64,000 nt of DNA, taken from positions 1,798,001-1,862,000 of the forward strand of contig NZ_CP028913.1 of NCBI RefSeq assembly GCF_003070885.1, given 5' to 3'. The notes below the pieces were generated by a model. That model was not told where the DNA came from. It did not search any database and saw only the letters and a list, made by a program, of their open reading frames with translations. Numbering within the stretch: the first letter of the stretch is position 1; each line of letters begins with the position of its first letter. This DNA is from Agromyces badenianii. GTDB taxonomy: Bacteria; Actinomycetota; Actinomycetes; Actinomycetales; Microbacteriaceae. Both the position numbers and the translations under genes were made by a program. Below, piece by piece: positions 47,898 to 57,090 of the stretch.

Positions 47898-50103
47898 ACC
47901 ACTCGCCGCTCCCGTCATCGCCGACGAGGTGCTCGCCGCCGTCGCCGAAGGCCGCCACCCCGACCCCCATTCGGTGCTCGGCCAGCACGGCTTCGAGCTG
48001 CCGCACCTCGAGGGCCCGCTCACGGCGATCCGAACGCGCAGGCCGCTCGCCGAATCGGTCGAGGCTCTGCTCGCCGGCGGCGAGGCGATTCCGCTCAGCC
48101 ATGTCGGACACGGCATCTGGGCGGGCGCTGGAGCGTTCGGTCCCGTCGACTACCGCGTCCACGCCCGGTACTCGGGAGGTGCGGAGTGGACGAGCGACGA
48201 TCCGTACCGCTTCGCCCCCACCATCGGCGAGGTCGACCTGCACCTCATCGGCGAGGGCCGGCACGAAGAACTGTGGCGGGTGCTCGGCGCCCATTACCGG
48301 GCGCACTGGGGTGTCGCGGGCGGTGTGAGCGGTACCGCGTTCACGGTGTGGGCACCGCGGGCCCGTGCCGTGCGCGTCGTCGGCGCATACAACCGCTGGG
48401 ACGGCACCGGACACGCGATGCGGAGCATGGGCGGCAGCGGTGTCTGGGAGCTCTTCGTTCCCGATGTCGAGCCCGGCGCGGTCTACAAGTTCGAACTGCT
48501 CACCGCGGCCGGCGACTGGATCATGAAGGCCGACCCCATGGCACGCCAGGCCGAAATCGCCCCGGCCACCGGGTCGGTGGTCTCGCACAGCACGCACGAG
48601 TGGGCCGACGACGCCTGGCTGGCACGGCGTGCGCAGGCCGAGCTCCACGCCGAGCCGATGAGCGTCTACGAACTGCACCTCGGCTCCTGGCGGCCCGGCA
48701 AGGGCTACCGCGACGTGGCCGACGAGCTCATCGAGTACCTCGACTGGCTGGGGTACACGCACGTGGAGTTCATGCCCCTCGCGGAGCATCCGTTCGGGGG
48801 CTCGTGGGGCTATCAGGTGACCGGGTACTACGCGGCCACCTCGAGGTTCGGCTCCCCCGACGACCTCAAGTACCTCATCGATCGCCTGCACGGAGCGGGC
48901 ATCGGCGTCATCATGGACTGGGTGCCCGGGCACTTCCCGAAAGACGAGTGGGCGCTCGCGAGATTCGACGGCGAAGCGCTCTACGAACACCCCGATCCTC
49001 GACGCGGCGAACAGCTCGACTGGGGCACCTACGTCTTCGACTACGGCAACCCCCGGGTGCGCAACTTCCTCGTCGCCAACGCCCTCTTCTGGTTCGAGGA
49101 GATGCACGTCGACGGGCTGCGGGTCGACGCCGTCGCCTCGATGCTCTACCTCGACTACTCGCGCGAAGAGGGCGGGTGGCTGCCGAACATCCACGGAGGC
49201 CGGGAGCACCTCGAGGCCATCGCCTTCCTGCAGGAGGCGACCGCGACCGCCTACAAGCGCAACCCGGGCATCGTCATGATCGCCGAGGAGTCGACGAGCT
49301 GGCCGGGTGTGACCGCGCCGACCTCGAGCGGCGGCCTCGGCTTCGGCTACAAGTGGAACATGGGCTGGATGCACGACTCGCTCGAGTACATCCAGAACGA
49401 TCCGATGTACCGCTCGCACCACCACCACGAGCTGACCTTCTCGTTCCTCTACGCGTTCAGCGAGCACTTCGTGCTGCCGATCAGCCACGACGAGGTCGTG
49501 CACGGCAAGGGATCCCTCCTTCGGAAGATGCCGGGCGACCACTGGCAGCAGCTCGCGAACGTGCGCGCCTACCTCGCCTTCATGTGGGCGCACCCCGGCA
49601 AGCAGTTGCTCTTCATGGGGCAGGAGTTCGGCCAGCTGTCCGAGTGGAGCGAGGAGAGAGGACTCGACTGGTGGATCCTCGACCAGCCGAGTCATCGACA
49701 GCTCGCGGAGTTCGTCGGGGCCCTGAACCGCGGCTATCGCGCGACGCCCGCGCTCTGGCAACTCGACGACGACGCTGCCGGATTCGAGTGGGTCGAAGGC
49801 GGCGCGGCGGCCGAGAACGTGATCGCGTTCCTCCGGTACGACCGCGAACGGCGACCGCTGCTCTGCATCGTCAACTTCGCCGGGGTGCCGCACGAGGGGT
49901 TCCGTCTGGGCCTGCCGAGCGCGGGTCGCTGGCGCGAACTCCTGAACTCGGATGCCGCGGAGTTCGGCGGCTCGGGGGTGGGCAACCTCGGCGGGGTCGA
50001 GGCATCCGACACCCCGTGGGCCGGGCGGCCCGCCTCGGCGTCGTTCGCCCTGCCGCCGCTCGGCGCGGTGTGGTTCACCCTCGACGACCCGGCGGCCGCG
50101 TAA
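47890..50103 (+). CDS. glgB: 1,4-alpha-glucan branching enzyme
   Basis: Introduces alpha-1,6 branches in glycogen. In 737 residues: two N-terminal CBM48 domains (first with the [10 protein letters not shown] signature, second with [20 protein letters not shown]), then the GH13_9 barrel with [10 protein letters not shown], nucleophile Asp413 in [16 protein letters not shown], acid Glu466 in [10 protein letters not shown], and [12 protein letters not shown] with the third Asp. Begins 8 nt inside glgE, so the pair is co-translated. Confidence 0.98.
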   Translation: MPEPLAAPVIADEVLAAVAEGRHPDPHSVLGQHGFELPHLEGPLTAIRTRRPLAESVEALLAGGEAIPLSHVGHGIWAGAGAFGPVDYRVHARYSGGAEWTSDDPYRFAPTIGEVDLHLIGEGRHEELWRVLGAHYRAHWGVAGGVSGTAFTVWAPRARAVRVVGAYNRWDGTGHAMRSMGGSGVWELFVPDVEPGAVYKFELLTAAGDWIMKADPMARQAEIAPATGSVVSHSTHEWADDAWLARRAQAELHAEPMSVYELHLGSWRPGKGYRDVADELIEYLDWLGYTHVEFMPLAEHPFGGSWGYQVTGYYAATSRFGSPDDLKYLIDRLHGAGIGVIMDWVPGHFPKDEWALARFDGEALYEHPDPRRGEQLDWGTYVFDYGNPRVRNFLVANALFWFEEMHVDGLRVDAVASMLYLDYSREEGGWLPNIHGGREHLEAIAFLQEATATAYKRNPGIVMIAEESTSWPGVTAPTSSGGLGFGYKWNMGWMHDSLEYIQNDPMYRSHHHHELTFSFLYAFSEHFVLPISHDEVVHGKGSLLRKMPGDHWQQLANVRAYLAFMWAHPGKQLLFMGQEFGQLSEWSEERGLDWWILDQPSHRQLAEFVGALNRGYRATPALWQLDDDAAGFEWVEGGAAAENVIAFLRYDRERRPLLCIVNFAGVPHEGFRLGLPSAGRWRELLNSDAAEFGGSGVGNLGGVEASDTPWAGRPASASFALPPLGAVWFTLDDPAAA

Positions 50104-50196
50104 CGCGAACGTCTGACGACGTCTCACACGTGCGCCGGTCGCACAGCCCGTCCCGCGCATCGAGTGCGCTGCCGGGCGCGCGGTCTCGAGCGAGGC

Positions 50197-51153
50197 TCAG
50201 TACAAGAGGTTCGTGAGCCGGCGCCGCGCGACGACCACACGCGGGTCGTCGGTGCCGACGACCTCGAAGAGTTCGACGAGACGCTCGCGCACGGCCTTCT
50301 TGCCGTCGGCATCGAGGCTCGGGAACAGCGTCAGAAGCCGATCGAACGCGTCGTCGACATGCCCGCCCGAGAGATCGAGATCGGCGACGTCGAGCTGAGC
50401 TCCGAGCTCCTGCGGCGCTGCCGCGGCGGCATTGCGGATCTCGTCGAGGGTCTTGCCCTGCAGCCGGCCGAGCAGATTCGCCTGCGCCAGGCCCGCCACG
50501 GCGAGCGTGTCCCGCGGATCCTGCGCGATCGCCGTGCGATAGGCGGATGACGCAGCAGCGAAGTCGCCCCGCTCGATCGCGTCGTACGCCTCCTGATGCA
50601 ACGGCGGCAGAGGCTCCTCGACGGGTTCAGCGGAAGCGGGGTCACTCGCGACGGGCTCGCCCGGCTCGATGCTGCCGGTCACGCCGTGCTGTCCGGCGAG
50701 CTCGAGCAGCTGGTCGAAGACCTGGTCGATGACGTCTTCGGGCTGCGCACCGGCGAAGAGCGGCACCGGCTGCCCCGCGACGAGCGCGACGACGGTCGGG
50801 ATGGACTGCGCCTGGAAGGCCTGCACGAGCTGCGGACTCCGGTCGGCGTCGGCTGCGGCGAGCACGAGCCGGCCGCCGCGGGCGCGAACGAGCTGCTCCA
50901 GCGAGCCGAGGAGCGTCTTCGACGGCTCGCTCCACGTCGCCCAGAGGGCGACGACCACCGGCACGGTCCGCGAGAGCTCGAGCGTGGAGCCGAAGGCCGC
51001 GTCATCCGTCTCGAACACGATCTGATCGCCCGAGCCGGATGCCGCGTGCGCGCCCTGGGCGCTCGAGCCGCCCGCCGACTGGCGCTGCACGAGGGCCGAG
51101 AGGTCGACCGCACCGCGAAGCGCGGCACCTGAGGGGGGAATCGGGTTGGTCAC
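50197..51153 (-). CDS. CnoX/YbbN-like thioredoxin-TPR protein without CxxC
   Basis: Thioredoxin-fold protein followed by tetratricopeptide-like helices (318 aa), the layout of the co-chaperone CnoX (YbbN). The active-site segment reads LWATWSEPSK (residues 70-79): both Cys of the usual WCxxC are Ser (75 and 78), so it cannot act as a disulfide reductase. The C-terminal half has ERGDFAASSAYRTAIAQDPRD and AGLAQANLLGRL helical repeats. Start overlaps the stop of the upstream membrane/lipoprotein gene (ATGA). Likely a holdase or adaptor; inferred. Confidence 0.88.
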   Translation of the reverse strand: MTNPIPPSGAALRGAVDLSALVQRQSAGGSSAQGAHAASGSGDQIVFETDDAAFGSTLELSRTVPVVVALWATWSEPSKTLLGSLEQLVRARGGRLVLAAADADRSPQLVQAFQAQSIPTVVALVAGQPVPLFAGAQPEDVIDQVFDQLLELAGQHGVTGSIEPGEPVASDPASAEPVEEPLPPLHQEAYDAIERGDFAAASSAYRTAIAQDPRDTLAVAGLAQANLLGRLQGKTLDEIRNAAAAAPQELGAQLDVADLDLSGGHVDDAFDRLLTLFPSLDADGKKAVRERLVELFEVVGTDDPRVVVARRRLTNLLY

Positions 51154-53087
51154 GGTACCTCCGAAGCTCCGATGAGACTCTCGGACCAGCCGAGAAGACG
51201 GATCTGGTCGTCGGCGTCGTTGCCGACGCCCGGGACGTAGAACAGCAACTGAATGCCGATGACGCGCTGGACGCCCTTCGCGGTCTTCCCGGTGAAGCCG
51301 GAGAGCGCCGCGGCCGGACCGGGCTCGAACCCGACCGTTCCACCGTCATTGGGCAGCACCTTCTCGGTCTGCTCGATCGAGACCGTCACGAGTGCACCGG
51401 CGTCGTTCGTCGCGAGCGCGATCGTGGGGCTGTCGCCGACGATGTTCGAGAAGGTGGCGTCGGCCGTGCCCGGCAGCGCGTCGTTCGTGGCCTGCTGCCC
51501 GGTCACGCCGAGCTGCTCCCTGAGCACATCGCCCTCGGGGTCGAACGTCGGCGCGAATTCGGAGGCGTCGCCCTTCAGGAGCACGTCGGCGTACGCCGCT
51601 GCGACCTGTCCGGTCGGCATCACGAGACCCTTGAACTCCGGCGAGATGGGCGGTGCGCCGATCGAGGCGGGCGCGACCTCGGGCACGTCGGCATCTGGCG
51701 CGAGCGCGAGGGAATAGAGGATCTTGTAGTTCTCGCGCGGTGTCTGCTGCACGAGCACCAGTGCGGTCGGCGCGATCGTCGGGTCATCCGCGTTCTTGGC
51801 GACGGTGAGCACCGTGCGCGGCCAGCCGGAAGCCTGCTGCGGAAGGGTCAGCGTGAGCGGCGACGCCGGGATGGGCGCCGGAGCGGCATGCTCGGCCAGC
51901 GTGCCGCGGATCGCGTAGTTGGCGGTTCGGGCCTCGAGCGCCGGACCGGTGAACCGCTGTGCGGCCGCGGCAGCGTCGCGCGAGGTGTCGACCTCGGTGG
52001 CGAACGCCGCGACGCGGCGCATGATGCGCTCCATCTGCGGCACGGTCACGGCGGGCTGCGTCTGAGGCTCGTCATCGCCTTCGTCATCGCCTGCGTCGTC
52101 GTCGCCGGGGGCCGGGGAAGACACGATGGGCGTGGCCGGCGCGGTCGTCTCGGGCGCCGCCAGCTGGTCGAGGCTCGGCCAATAGTCGGGCGAGCACGCG
52201 CTCAGCGCGAGGGACGGGACGACGAGGAGCGGCACGAGCGCGACCCGCTTGGCGCGACCGAGGGCACGGCGCGGGGCGCCGCCCACCTGCATGCGACCGG
52301 GTTTCGGGGCGCTCGGGAGTTTGCCGCGCGGCCCCTTCGGAAGATTGCGGCGGGGCCCCCGCGAGCGACGGTGGTTGATGAAGCCGGAGAGCAGGAGCGC
52401 GATGCCCAGCAGGAAGACGAGTGCCCCGCCGACGATGAGCGGCCCGGCCCACGGCGTGGAGTTGTCGAGCGGCCAGTCGATCTTCACTCGCGACGGGAGC
52501 TCGTCTCCGCCGTCGGCCGTGATCAGCACAGAGATGCCCTCGGGCACATCGACGGTGGTGGAGAGCGTCATCTCATCGCTGAACTCGTCGAGCCAGAGAT
52601 CCGAACCTGCGGGCGATGGAACGCTCGCCTCGGCTTCCGCGGCGTCCGCGGTGGGCGCAGTGGGCGCAGTGGGCGTGGTTGAAGGCGTGGTCGGCACCGG
52701 CTCGTCGTCCGGCTCGGCGACGACGATCTCGTCGCTCAGCGCGTCGGCCTCCGCGTCGTAACCGACGGAAACGTACTCCGCCCCTCCGAGCCATGCCTCG
52801 ACGTCGGAGCTTCGGCCATACGACAGGTACACCTTCGGAGAACCCGACACGGTGATGGTCTGCTTTCCCGGATGGGCGGCGAGTGCTTCGGGCTCGACGA
52901 CGATGAATCCCGCGTCGCCGCCGGAGAGCGTGGCCGACATCGAGACGCGATCGGGTTCGAGGAAGACCGTGCGCTGGGCGATCCCGAGCCCGATCATCAC
53001 GGCCGCGGCGATGAACGCCACGATAGCGAAGACGAAGCGCACGAACCGACCTCCATTGCCGCCCACGGCGGCCTCTGACAAAGACAT
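51150..53087 (-). CDS. Membrane protein fused to a lipoprotein-like domain (645 aa)
   Basis: Two parts in one frame. Residues 1-265: a transmembrane helix (15-38), an extracytoplasmic region with a Thr/Pro/Ala linker, a second helix (216-237) and a basic Arg/Pro/Lys stretch. Residues 266-645: Met266 begins a second signal-peptide-like segment (RRALGRAKRVALVPLLVV) with lipobox LSAC and Cys298, an acidic linker and a globular domain. I recognise no named enzyme. Either one fused protein or two proteins from internal initiation (ATG at 52292, no clear ribosome-binding site). Co-translated with the CnoX-like gene. Confidence 0.85.
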   Translation of the reverse strand: MSLSEAAVGGNGGRFVRFVFAIVAFIAAAVMIGLGIAQRTVFLEPDRVSMSATLSGGDAGFIVVEPEALAAHPGKQTITVSGSPKVYLSYGRSSDVEAWLGGAEYVSVGYDAEADALSDEIVVAEPDDEPVPTTPSTTPTAPTAPTADAAEAEASVPSPAGSDLWLDEFSDEMTLSTTVDVPEGISVLITADGGDELPSRVKIDWPLDNSTPWAGPLIVGGALVFLLGIALLLSGFINHRRSRGPRRNLPKGPRGKLPSAPKPGRMQVGGAPRRALGRAKRVALVPLLVVPSLALSACSPDYWPSLDQLAAPETTAPATPIVSSPAPGDDDAGDDEGDDEPQTQPAVTVPQMERIMRRVAAFATEVDTSRDAAAAAQRFTGPALEARTANYAIRGTLAEHAAPAPIPASPLTLTLPQQASGWPRTVLTVAKNADDPTIAPTALVLVQQTPRENYKILYSLALAPDADVPEVAPASIGAPPISPEFKGLVMPTGQVAAAYADVLLKGDASEFAPTFDPEGDVLREQLGVTGQQATNDALPGTADATFSNIVGDSPTIALATNDAGALVTVSIEQTEKVLPNDGGTVGFEPGPAAALSGFTGKTAKGVQRVIGIQLLFYVPGVGNDADDQIRLLGWSESLIGASEVP

Positions 53088-53125
53088 TCCACACTACTGG
53101 CGGAATCTGAGAGACTCCTAACCAG

Positions 53126-53180
53126 TCGCTGGACGAATGGTGTCTGCGCGATCGCTCGCTGGGCGAACGATGTCGCCGCG
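53126..53180. repeat. Two 25-bp imperfect direct repeats in a divergent promoter
   Basis: Units 53126-53150 and 53156-53180 agree at 20 of 25 positions (core TCGCTGG...CGAA...TGTC). Spacing is 30 bp start to start, about three helical turns. They lie between the 645-aa gene and the DivIVA-type gene. Confidence 0.7.
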
Positions 53181-53196
53181 CCTTTCGTGCGCCCCG

Positions 53197-53202
53197 TACA
53201 AT
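53197..53202 (+). promoter_or_regulatory. -10 element (TACAAT) for DivIVA-type gene
   Basis: TACAAT 57 nt before the ATG at 53260, a good -10 match; no clear -35. It lies 17 nt after the direct repeat pair. Confidence 0.5.
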
Positions 53203-53259
53203 CGGACTCACCATCCCGCATGCGCCCCCCACGAACGCGGGACAGAGCCCGGAGGAAGA

Positions 53260-54873
53260 ATGGCCGTCGAAGACACCGAGTTCACGCAAGTGTTCCGCGG
53301 ATACGACAAAGACGAGGTCGACAAGGCGATCAATGGACTTCGCCGCGACATCATCGCCGCGAACAACCAGAGCACCGACAGCGTCAAGGAGAACAAGCGA
53401 CTCCTCGCACGCATCGAAGAGCTCACCGCCGAACTCGAGGAAGTCGGAAGCCCCACCTTCTCCGGGCTGGGCACGAAGCTCGAGAACACCCTTCGCGTGG
53501 CGGAGGAGCAGTCCACCCGCCTCATCGCACAAGCCGACATCGACGCAGAGAAGCTGCGCCGTGCCGCCGAAGACGAGTCGCACCTCATGCGCTCCGACGC
53601 GCACGAACTCGCCGAGCGCACGCTCACCGAGGCGCGCTCGCAGGCCAACCGGATCCTCGAGAACGCCCGCGCAGAGGCCGACGACATGGTGGCGCGCTCG
53701 CACGAGGCGAGCGAACAGCTGCGTCAAGACGCCGCCCGCGATGCCGCGGCGATCCGCGGCGCCGTCGCGACCGAGACCGCAGAGATCCGCACGAGCGCCA
53801 AGCGCGAGTCCGCGGCCATGACGGCCGCCGCCGAGCGCAAGGCGTCCGAGATCCTGGTCTCGGCCAATGCCGAAGCGACCGAGGCTCGAGCCACCGCAGC
53901 GGGCCTCACGCAGGAGACGGAACAGACCCGCGCCGAAGTGGCCATCGAGCTCGACCGGGCCCGCGCCGAACTCGCCCGAGAGACCGAACAGGCGCGCATC
54001 GACCTGGCTGCCGAGACCGAGCAGTCCCGCCTCGACCTCGAGCGCGAAACCGCCGAGTCACGCGCCGGCATCGACGCAGAGATCGCCGAGCGCCGCGCAG
54101 CGCTCGTGCACGAACTCGACCAGGCCCGCACCGACCTCGATCGTGAACTCGAGGTCAGCCGCGCCGAACTGGCGCAACAGCGCGACCAGGCGAAGATCGA
54201 CCTCGAGCGCGAGGCCGAAGCGGCCCGACTGAAGCTGCAGCACGAGCTCGAACGCAGTCGTGCCAAGCACGTCGCCGACCTCGACCAGCTGCGTGCCGAC
54301 CTCGCCCTCGAGCAGGAGCAGGCTCGCGCCGACTTCGACGCCGAGTCCGAGCAGGCTCGCATCGACCTCGACAACCAGCTCACCGCGATGCGGAAGAAGA
54401 CGACGCACGAGGTCAACCGCATGCGCCGGGAGATCGAGAAGGCGCATCTCGACCTGGAGTCCGAGCTCTCCACCAAGCGCGACGAGGCCGAGCAAGAACT
54501 CCTCTCCGCCCATCAGGAGGCCGTCTCGCAGACGCAGAAGTTCCTCGAAGACGCCAACGCAGAACTCGCCGAAGCGGTCGCCCGCACCGCCGAGAGCCGC
54601 GCCGAGGCGGATCGCCTCGAAACCGAGGTGCGTTCCGACATCGCCGTCGTCCGCGACAAGGCCGACGACGAGGCCCGCGATCGTATCGCCGCGGCCCACG
54701 AGCAGGCGCGCAGGCTCATCGCCGACGCAGAGGAGCGCACTCGTGCCCTCGTCGCCGACGCAGAAGACCGGCTCTCGCAGATCAAGATCGAGCGCGACGC
54801 CGTCGCCGGCTACTTCGAGAGCCTCCGCGGCGTGCTGACGCAGGCGGAGCAGATCGCGGCGAAGACCAAGTAA
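53260..54873 (+). CDS. DivIVA-type polarity protein with hendecad coiled-coil rod
   Basis: Filament-forming cytoplasmic protein (537 aa). The N-terminal DivIVA motif FRGYDKDEVDKAINGLRRDI targets curved membrane or binds partners; the rest is one long coiled coil. Residues 220-395 (nt 53917-54444) are sixteen exact 11-residue repeats with consensus xEQARxDLxxE, and residues 140-219 follow the same 11-residue period with a different consensus. This resembles the rods of Streptomyces Scy and FilP more than short DivIVA. AGGAGGAAGA before the ATG sets the start. Followed 32 nt later by an AI-2E family transporter. Likely role: cell pole, shape or growth-zone organisation. Confidence 0.88.
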   Translation: MAVEDTEFTQVFRGYDKDEVDKAINGLRRDIIAANNQSTDSVKENKRLLARIEELTAELEEVGSPTFSGLGTKLENTLRVAEEQSTRLIAQADIDAEKLRRAAEDESHLMRSDAHELAERTLTEARSQANRILENARAEADDMVARSHEASEQLRQDAARDAAAIRGAVATETAEIRTSAKRESAAMTAAAERKASEILVSANAEATEARATAAGLTQETEQTRAEVAIELDRARAELARETEQARIDLAAETEQSRLDLERETAESRAGIDAEIAERRAALVHELDQARTDLDRELEVSRAELAQQRDQAKIDLEREAEAARLKLQHELERSRAKHVADLDQLRADLALEQEQARADFDAESEQARIDLDNQLTAMRKKTTHEVNRMRREIEKAHLDLESELSTKRDEAEQELLSAHQEAVSQTQKFLEDANAELAEAVARTAESRAEADRLETEVRSDIAVVRDKADDEARDRIAAAHEQARRLIADAEERTRALVADAEDRLSQIKIERDAVAGYFESLRGVLTQAEQIAAKTK

Positions 54874-54904
54874 GTCGGTCCGAAGAGGGGATGCGGGCCG
54901 TTCC

Positions 54905-55969
54905 ATGAAGATCCAGAACGCGTTCCGCATCGGGCTCGTCGGCACCCTCGGTGTCGGAGTCGGCCTCCTCATCCTCGGCTCGATCGCGACGCTGTCGACG
55001 ATCCTCGCCTACATCGGCGTCGCGCTCTTCCTCGCCCTCGGCCTCGATCCGGCGATCAGCTGGTTCGAGCGCCGAGGGCTTCCGCGTTGGGCCTCGATCC
55101 TGATCGTCATGACCGGGGTCGGGATCCTGGTCGCCGCCCTCGTGCTCGCGGTCGTGCCGATCATCGTCGACCAGGTGAGCCAACTCGTCGAAGAGGTCCC
55201 GAGGATCGTCGATCGGATGAGCTCCCAGGACTGGATCGAGTCCCTGAAGGACCAGTTCCCCCAGGTTCCGATCGACGAGATCAACGATCAGGTGACGAGC
55301 GGCCTCACCGACTTCGTCACGAACCCCGACAAGCTGAGCGAACTCGCCGGCGGCGTGCTGCAGGTCGCCGTGGCGATCGGTGCCGGGGTGTTCGGCGTCG
55401 TCATCGTGTTCATCCTGACGCTCTACTTCGTCTCGTCCCTGACCACCATGAAGCGCGCCGGCTACCAGCTGGTGCCCGCGTCGAAGCGCGCGCGGTTCGC
55501 CGACCTCACCGAGCAGATCACGCAGTCGGTCGGGCGCTACGTGCTCGGTCAGGTCTCGCTCGCCGCCGTCAACGGCGTCGCGAGCTTCATCTTCCTCTCG
55601 ATCATCGGTGCGCCGTTCCCTGCGGTGCTCGCCTTCCTCGCGTTCCTGTTCTCGCTCGTGCCGCTCGTAGGCACGCTGAGCGGTTCGGTGCTGATCGTGC
55701 TCGTTTGCCTCATCCCGGGGCTGAGCTCCCCCCTCACCGCGCTGGTCGCGGCGATCTACTACATCGTCTACATGCAGGTCGAGGCATACGTGCTGAGTCC
55801 GCGCATCATGAACCGCGCCGTCAAGGTGCCCGGGGCCCTCGTCGTGATCGCGGCTCTCGCCGGCGGCTCACTCGGCGGCGTGCTCGGCGCCCTCGTCGCG
55901 ATCCCGGTCGCGGCAGCCACGCTGTTGATCATCAAGCAGGTCGTGGTACCCCGCCAGAACGAGCGCTGA
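54905..55969 (+). CDS. AI-2E family transporter (PerM/YdiK type)
   Basis: Integral membrane protein (354 aa) of the AI-2 exporter-like superfamily. About eight hydrophobic segments, with the soluble middle (QLVEEVPRIVDRMSSQDWIESLKDQFP) after the third helix, and the conserved late region LVPLVGTLSGSVLIV. Many members export unknown substrates or act in Na+/H+ exchange, so transport of AI-2 is not implied. No Shine-Dalgarno sequence is obvious. Confidence 0.9.
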   Translation: MKIQNAFRIGLVGTLGVGVGLLILGSIATLSTILAYIGVALFLALGLDPAISWFERRGLPRWASILIVMTGVGILVAALVLAVVPIIVDQVSQLVEEVPRIVDRMSSQDWIESLKDQFPQVPIDEINDQVTSGLTDFVTNPDKLSELAGGVLQVAVAIGAGVFGVVIVFILTLYFVSSLTTMKRAGYQLVPASKRARFADLTEQITQSVGRYVLGQVSLAAVNGVASFIFLSIIGAPFPAVLAFLAFLFSLVPLVGTLSGSVLIVLVCLIPGLSSPLTALVAAIYYIVYMQVEAYVLSPRIMNRAVKVPGALVVIAALAGGSLGGVLGALVAIPVAAATLLIIKQVVVPRQNER

Positions 55970-55992
55970 GCGGCTCACACGGGGCTGGGCAC

Positions 55993-56727
55993 TCAGCCCG
56001 TCGGCCCCGCCCACTCCGTCGGCAATGGCAGCGCGGCGGGGTTCACGACGGCCACGATCTCCTCGAGAACCCGACGAGTCTGCGACTCCCCCACCCAGAG
56101 GTGCCTGCCCCCGGCGACGTCGATGCGGGTGATCTTGGGCACGCTCGAGAATCGCTCCGCAGCCTCCGGCGGCCTCAGGTAGTCGTCGAACTCGGGAATC
56201 AGTGCGACGAGTTCGGGCGATGCGTGCTGCCACCGGGCGAGCTCTTCGTCACTCGTACGGTGCAGGGGCGGCGAGAGCAGGATCGCACCGTCGATGCCAT
56301 GCTCGAGTCCGTACTTCAGGGCGAGTTCCGTGCCGAACGACCAGCCGACGAGCCACGGGTGCGGCAGACCCCGCTCCGCGACGAATGACATGGCCGCCGC
56401 GACATCCGCTCGCTCGTCGACGCCCTCGCCGAAGGAGCCGTCGCTCCTGCCGCGCGGCGAGACGGTGCCGCGGGTGTTGAATCGCAGCACGGCCAGATCG
56501 GCGAGGGCCGGCAGTCGCGCGGCCGCCTTCCTGAGGATGTGCGAGTCCATGAAGCCGCCGGCCGTCGGCAGCGGATGCAGCGTGACGAGTGTCGCGACGG
56601 GTGGGTGCTCGACTGGCGTCGCGAGTTCGCCGACCAGGGTCAGCCCGTCGGCGGTGTGCAGTTCGATCTCTTCGCGCCGCGCCGGAAGCTCGACGCCCGC
56701 GCGAATCTCAATGGTCGATTCAGTCAT
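55993..56727 (-). CDS. Alpha/beta hydrolase
   Basis: Single-domain hydrolase (244 aa) resembling dienelactone-hydrolase or YuxL-like esterases. Nucleophile elbow GWSFGTELAL gives GxSxG; the oxyanion loop is near LHPLPTAGGFMDSH. The catalytic Asp may lie in the EFDDYLRPPE region and the His in GGRHLWVGE near the C-terminus. The start overlaps the stop of the zinc-ribbon gene (ATGA). Substrate unknown. Confidence 0.9.
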   Translation of the reverse strand: MTESTIEIRAGVELPARREEIELHTADGLTLVGELATPVEHPPVATLVTLHPLPTAGGFMDSHILRKAAARLPALADLAVLRFNTRGTVSPRGRSDGSFGEGVDERADVAAAMSFVAERGLPHPWLVGWSFGTELALKYGLEHGIDGAILLSPPLHRTSDEELARWQHASPELVALIPEFDDYLRPPEAAERFSSVPKITRIDVAGGRHLWVGESQTRRVLEEIVAVVNPAALPLPTEWAGPTG

Positions 56728-57032
56728 GGCGTGCCGATCCTCCAACAGTGGATGTGCCAATGGCGGCGCGAGGCCAGGTCTGCGGCGTCGCCCAGCACGC
56801 CGTCGGCGCGCCACGCCACGAGGTGGGCGACGCCCGGGGCGACATCGAGCCCGCAACCGGGGCACAGATAGGCCTTCACCGCCTGCGCCTCGGAGACGGG
56901 CTGCACGTTCCACTCGCGCCCGCTCCGGGACTCGGTGCGACGCCAGCCGGCGGTGAGACGCTCGACGTCGAGCTCCTGGTGTTCCTGACGGGCTCGGGCC
57001 GCCCGACTCCGGGATCGGTTCGAACGCACCAT
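56724..57032 (-). CDS. Small protein with a putative zinc-binding module (102 aa)
   Basis: Basic N-terminus (VRSNRSRSRAARARQEHQELD) followed by AYLCPGCGLDVAPGVAHLVAW and, near the end, RRHWHIHCWRIG. CPxCG and HIHC could form one zinc site of the treble-clef or ribbon kind. Not recognised by name, but co-translated with the hydrolase (4-nt overlap). The ATG is supported by TAGACT 7 nt upstream. Confidence 0.8.
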   Translation of the reverse strand: MVRSNRSRSRAARARQEHQELDVERLTAGWRRTESRSGREWNVQPVSEAQAVKAYLCPGCGLDVAPGVAHLVAWRADGVLGDAADLASRRHWHIHCWRIGTP

Positions 57033-57039
57033 GAGCACC

Positions 57040-57045
57040 AGTCTA
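57040..57045 (-). promoter_or_regulatory. Leaderless-type -10 (TAGACT, minus strand)
   Basis: Ends 7 nt before the ATG at 57032. No Shine-Dalgarno sequence. Confidence 0.5.
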
Positions 57046-57090
57046 GGCGAGCCCGCGCGGTCCTCTGCGCTGCGCACGCAGGGCGACGGA

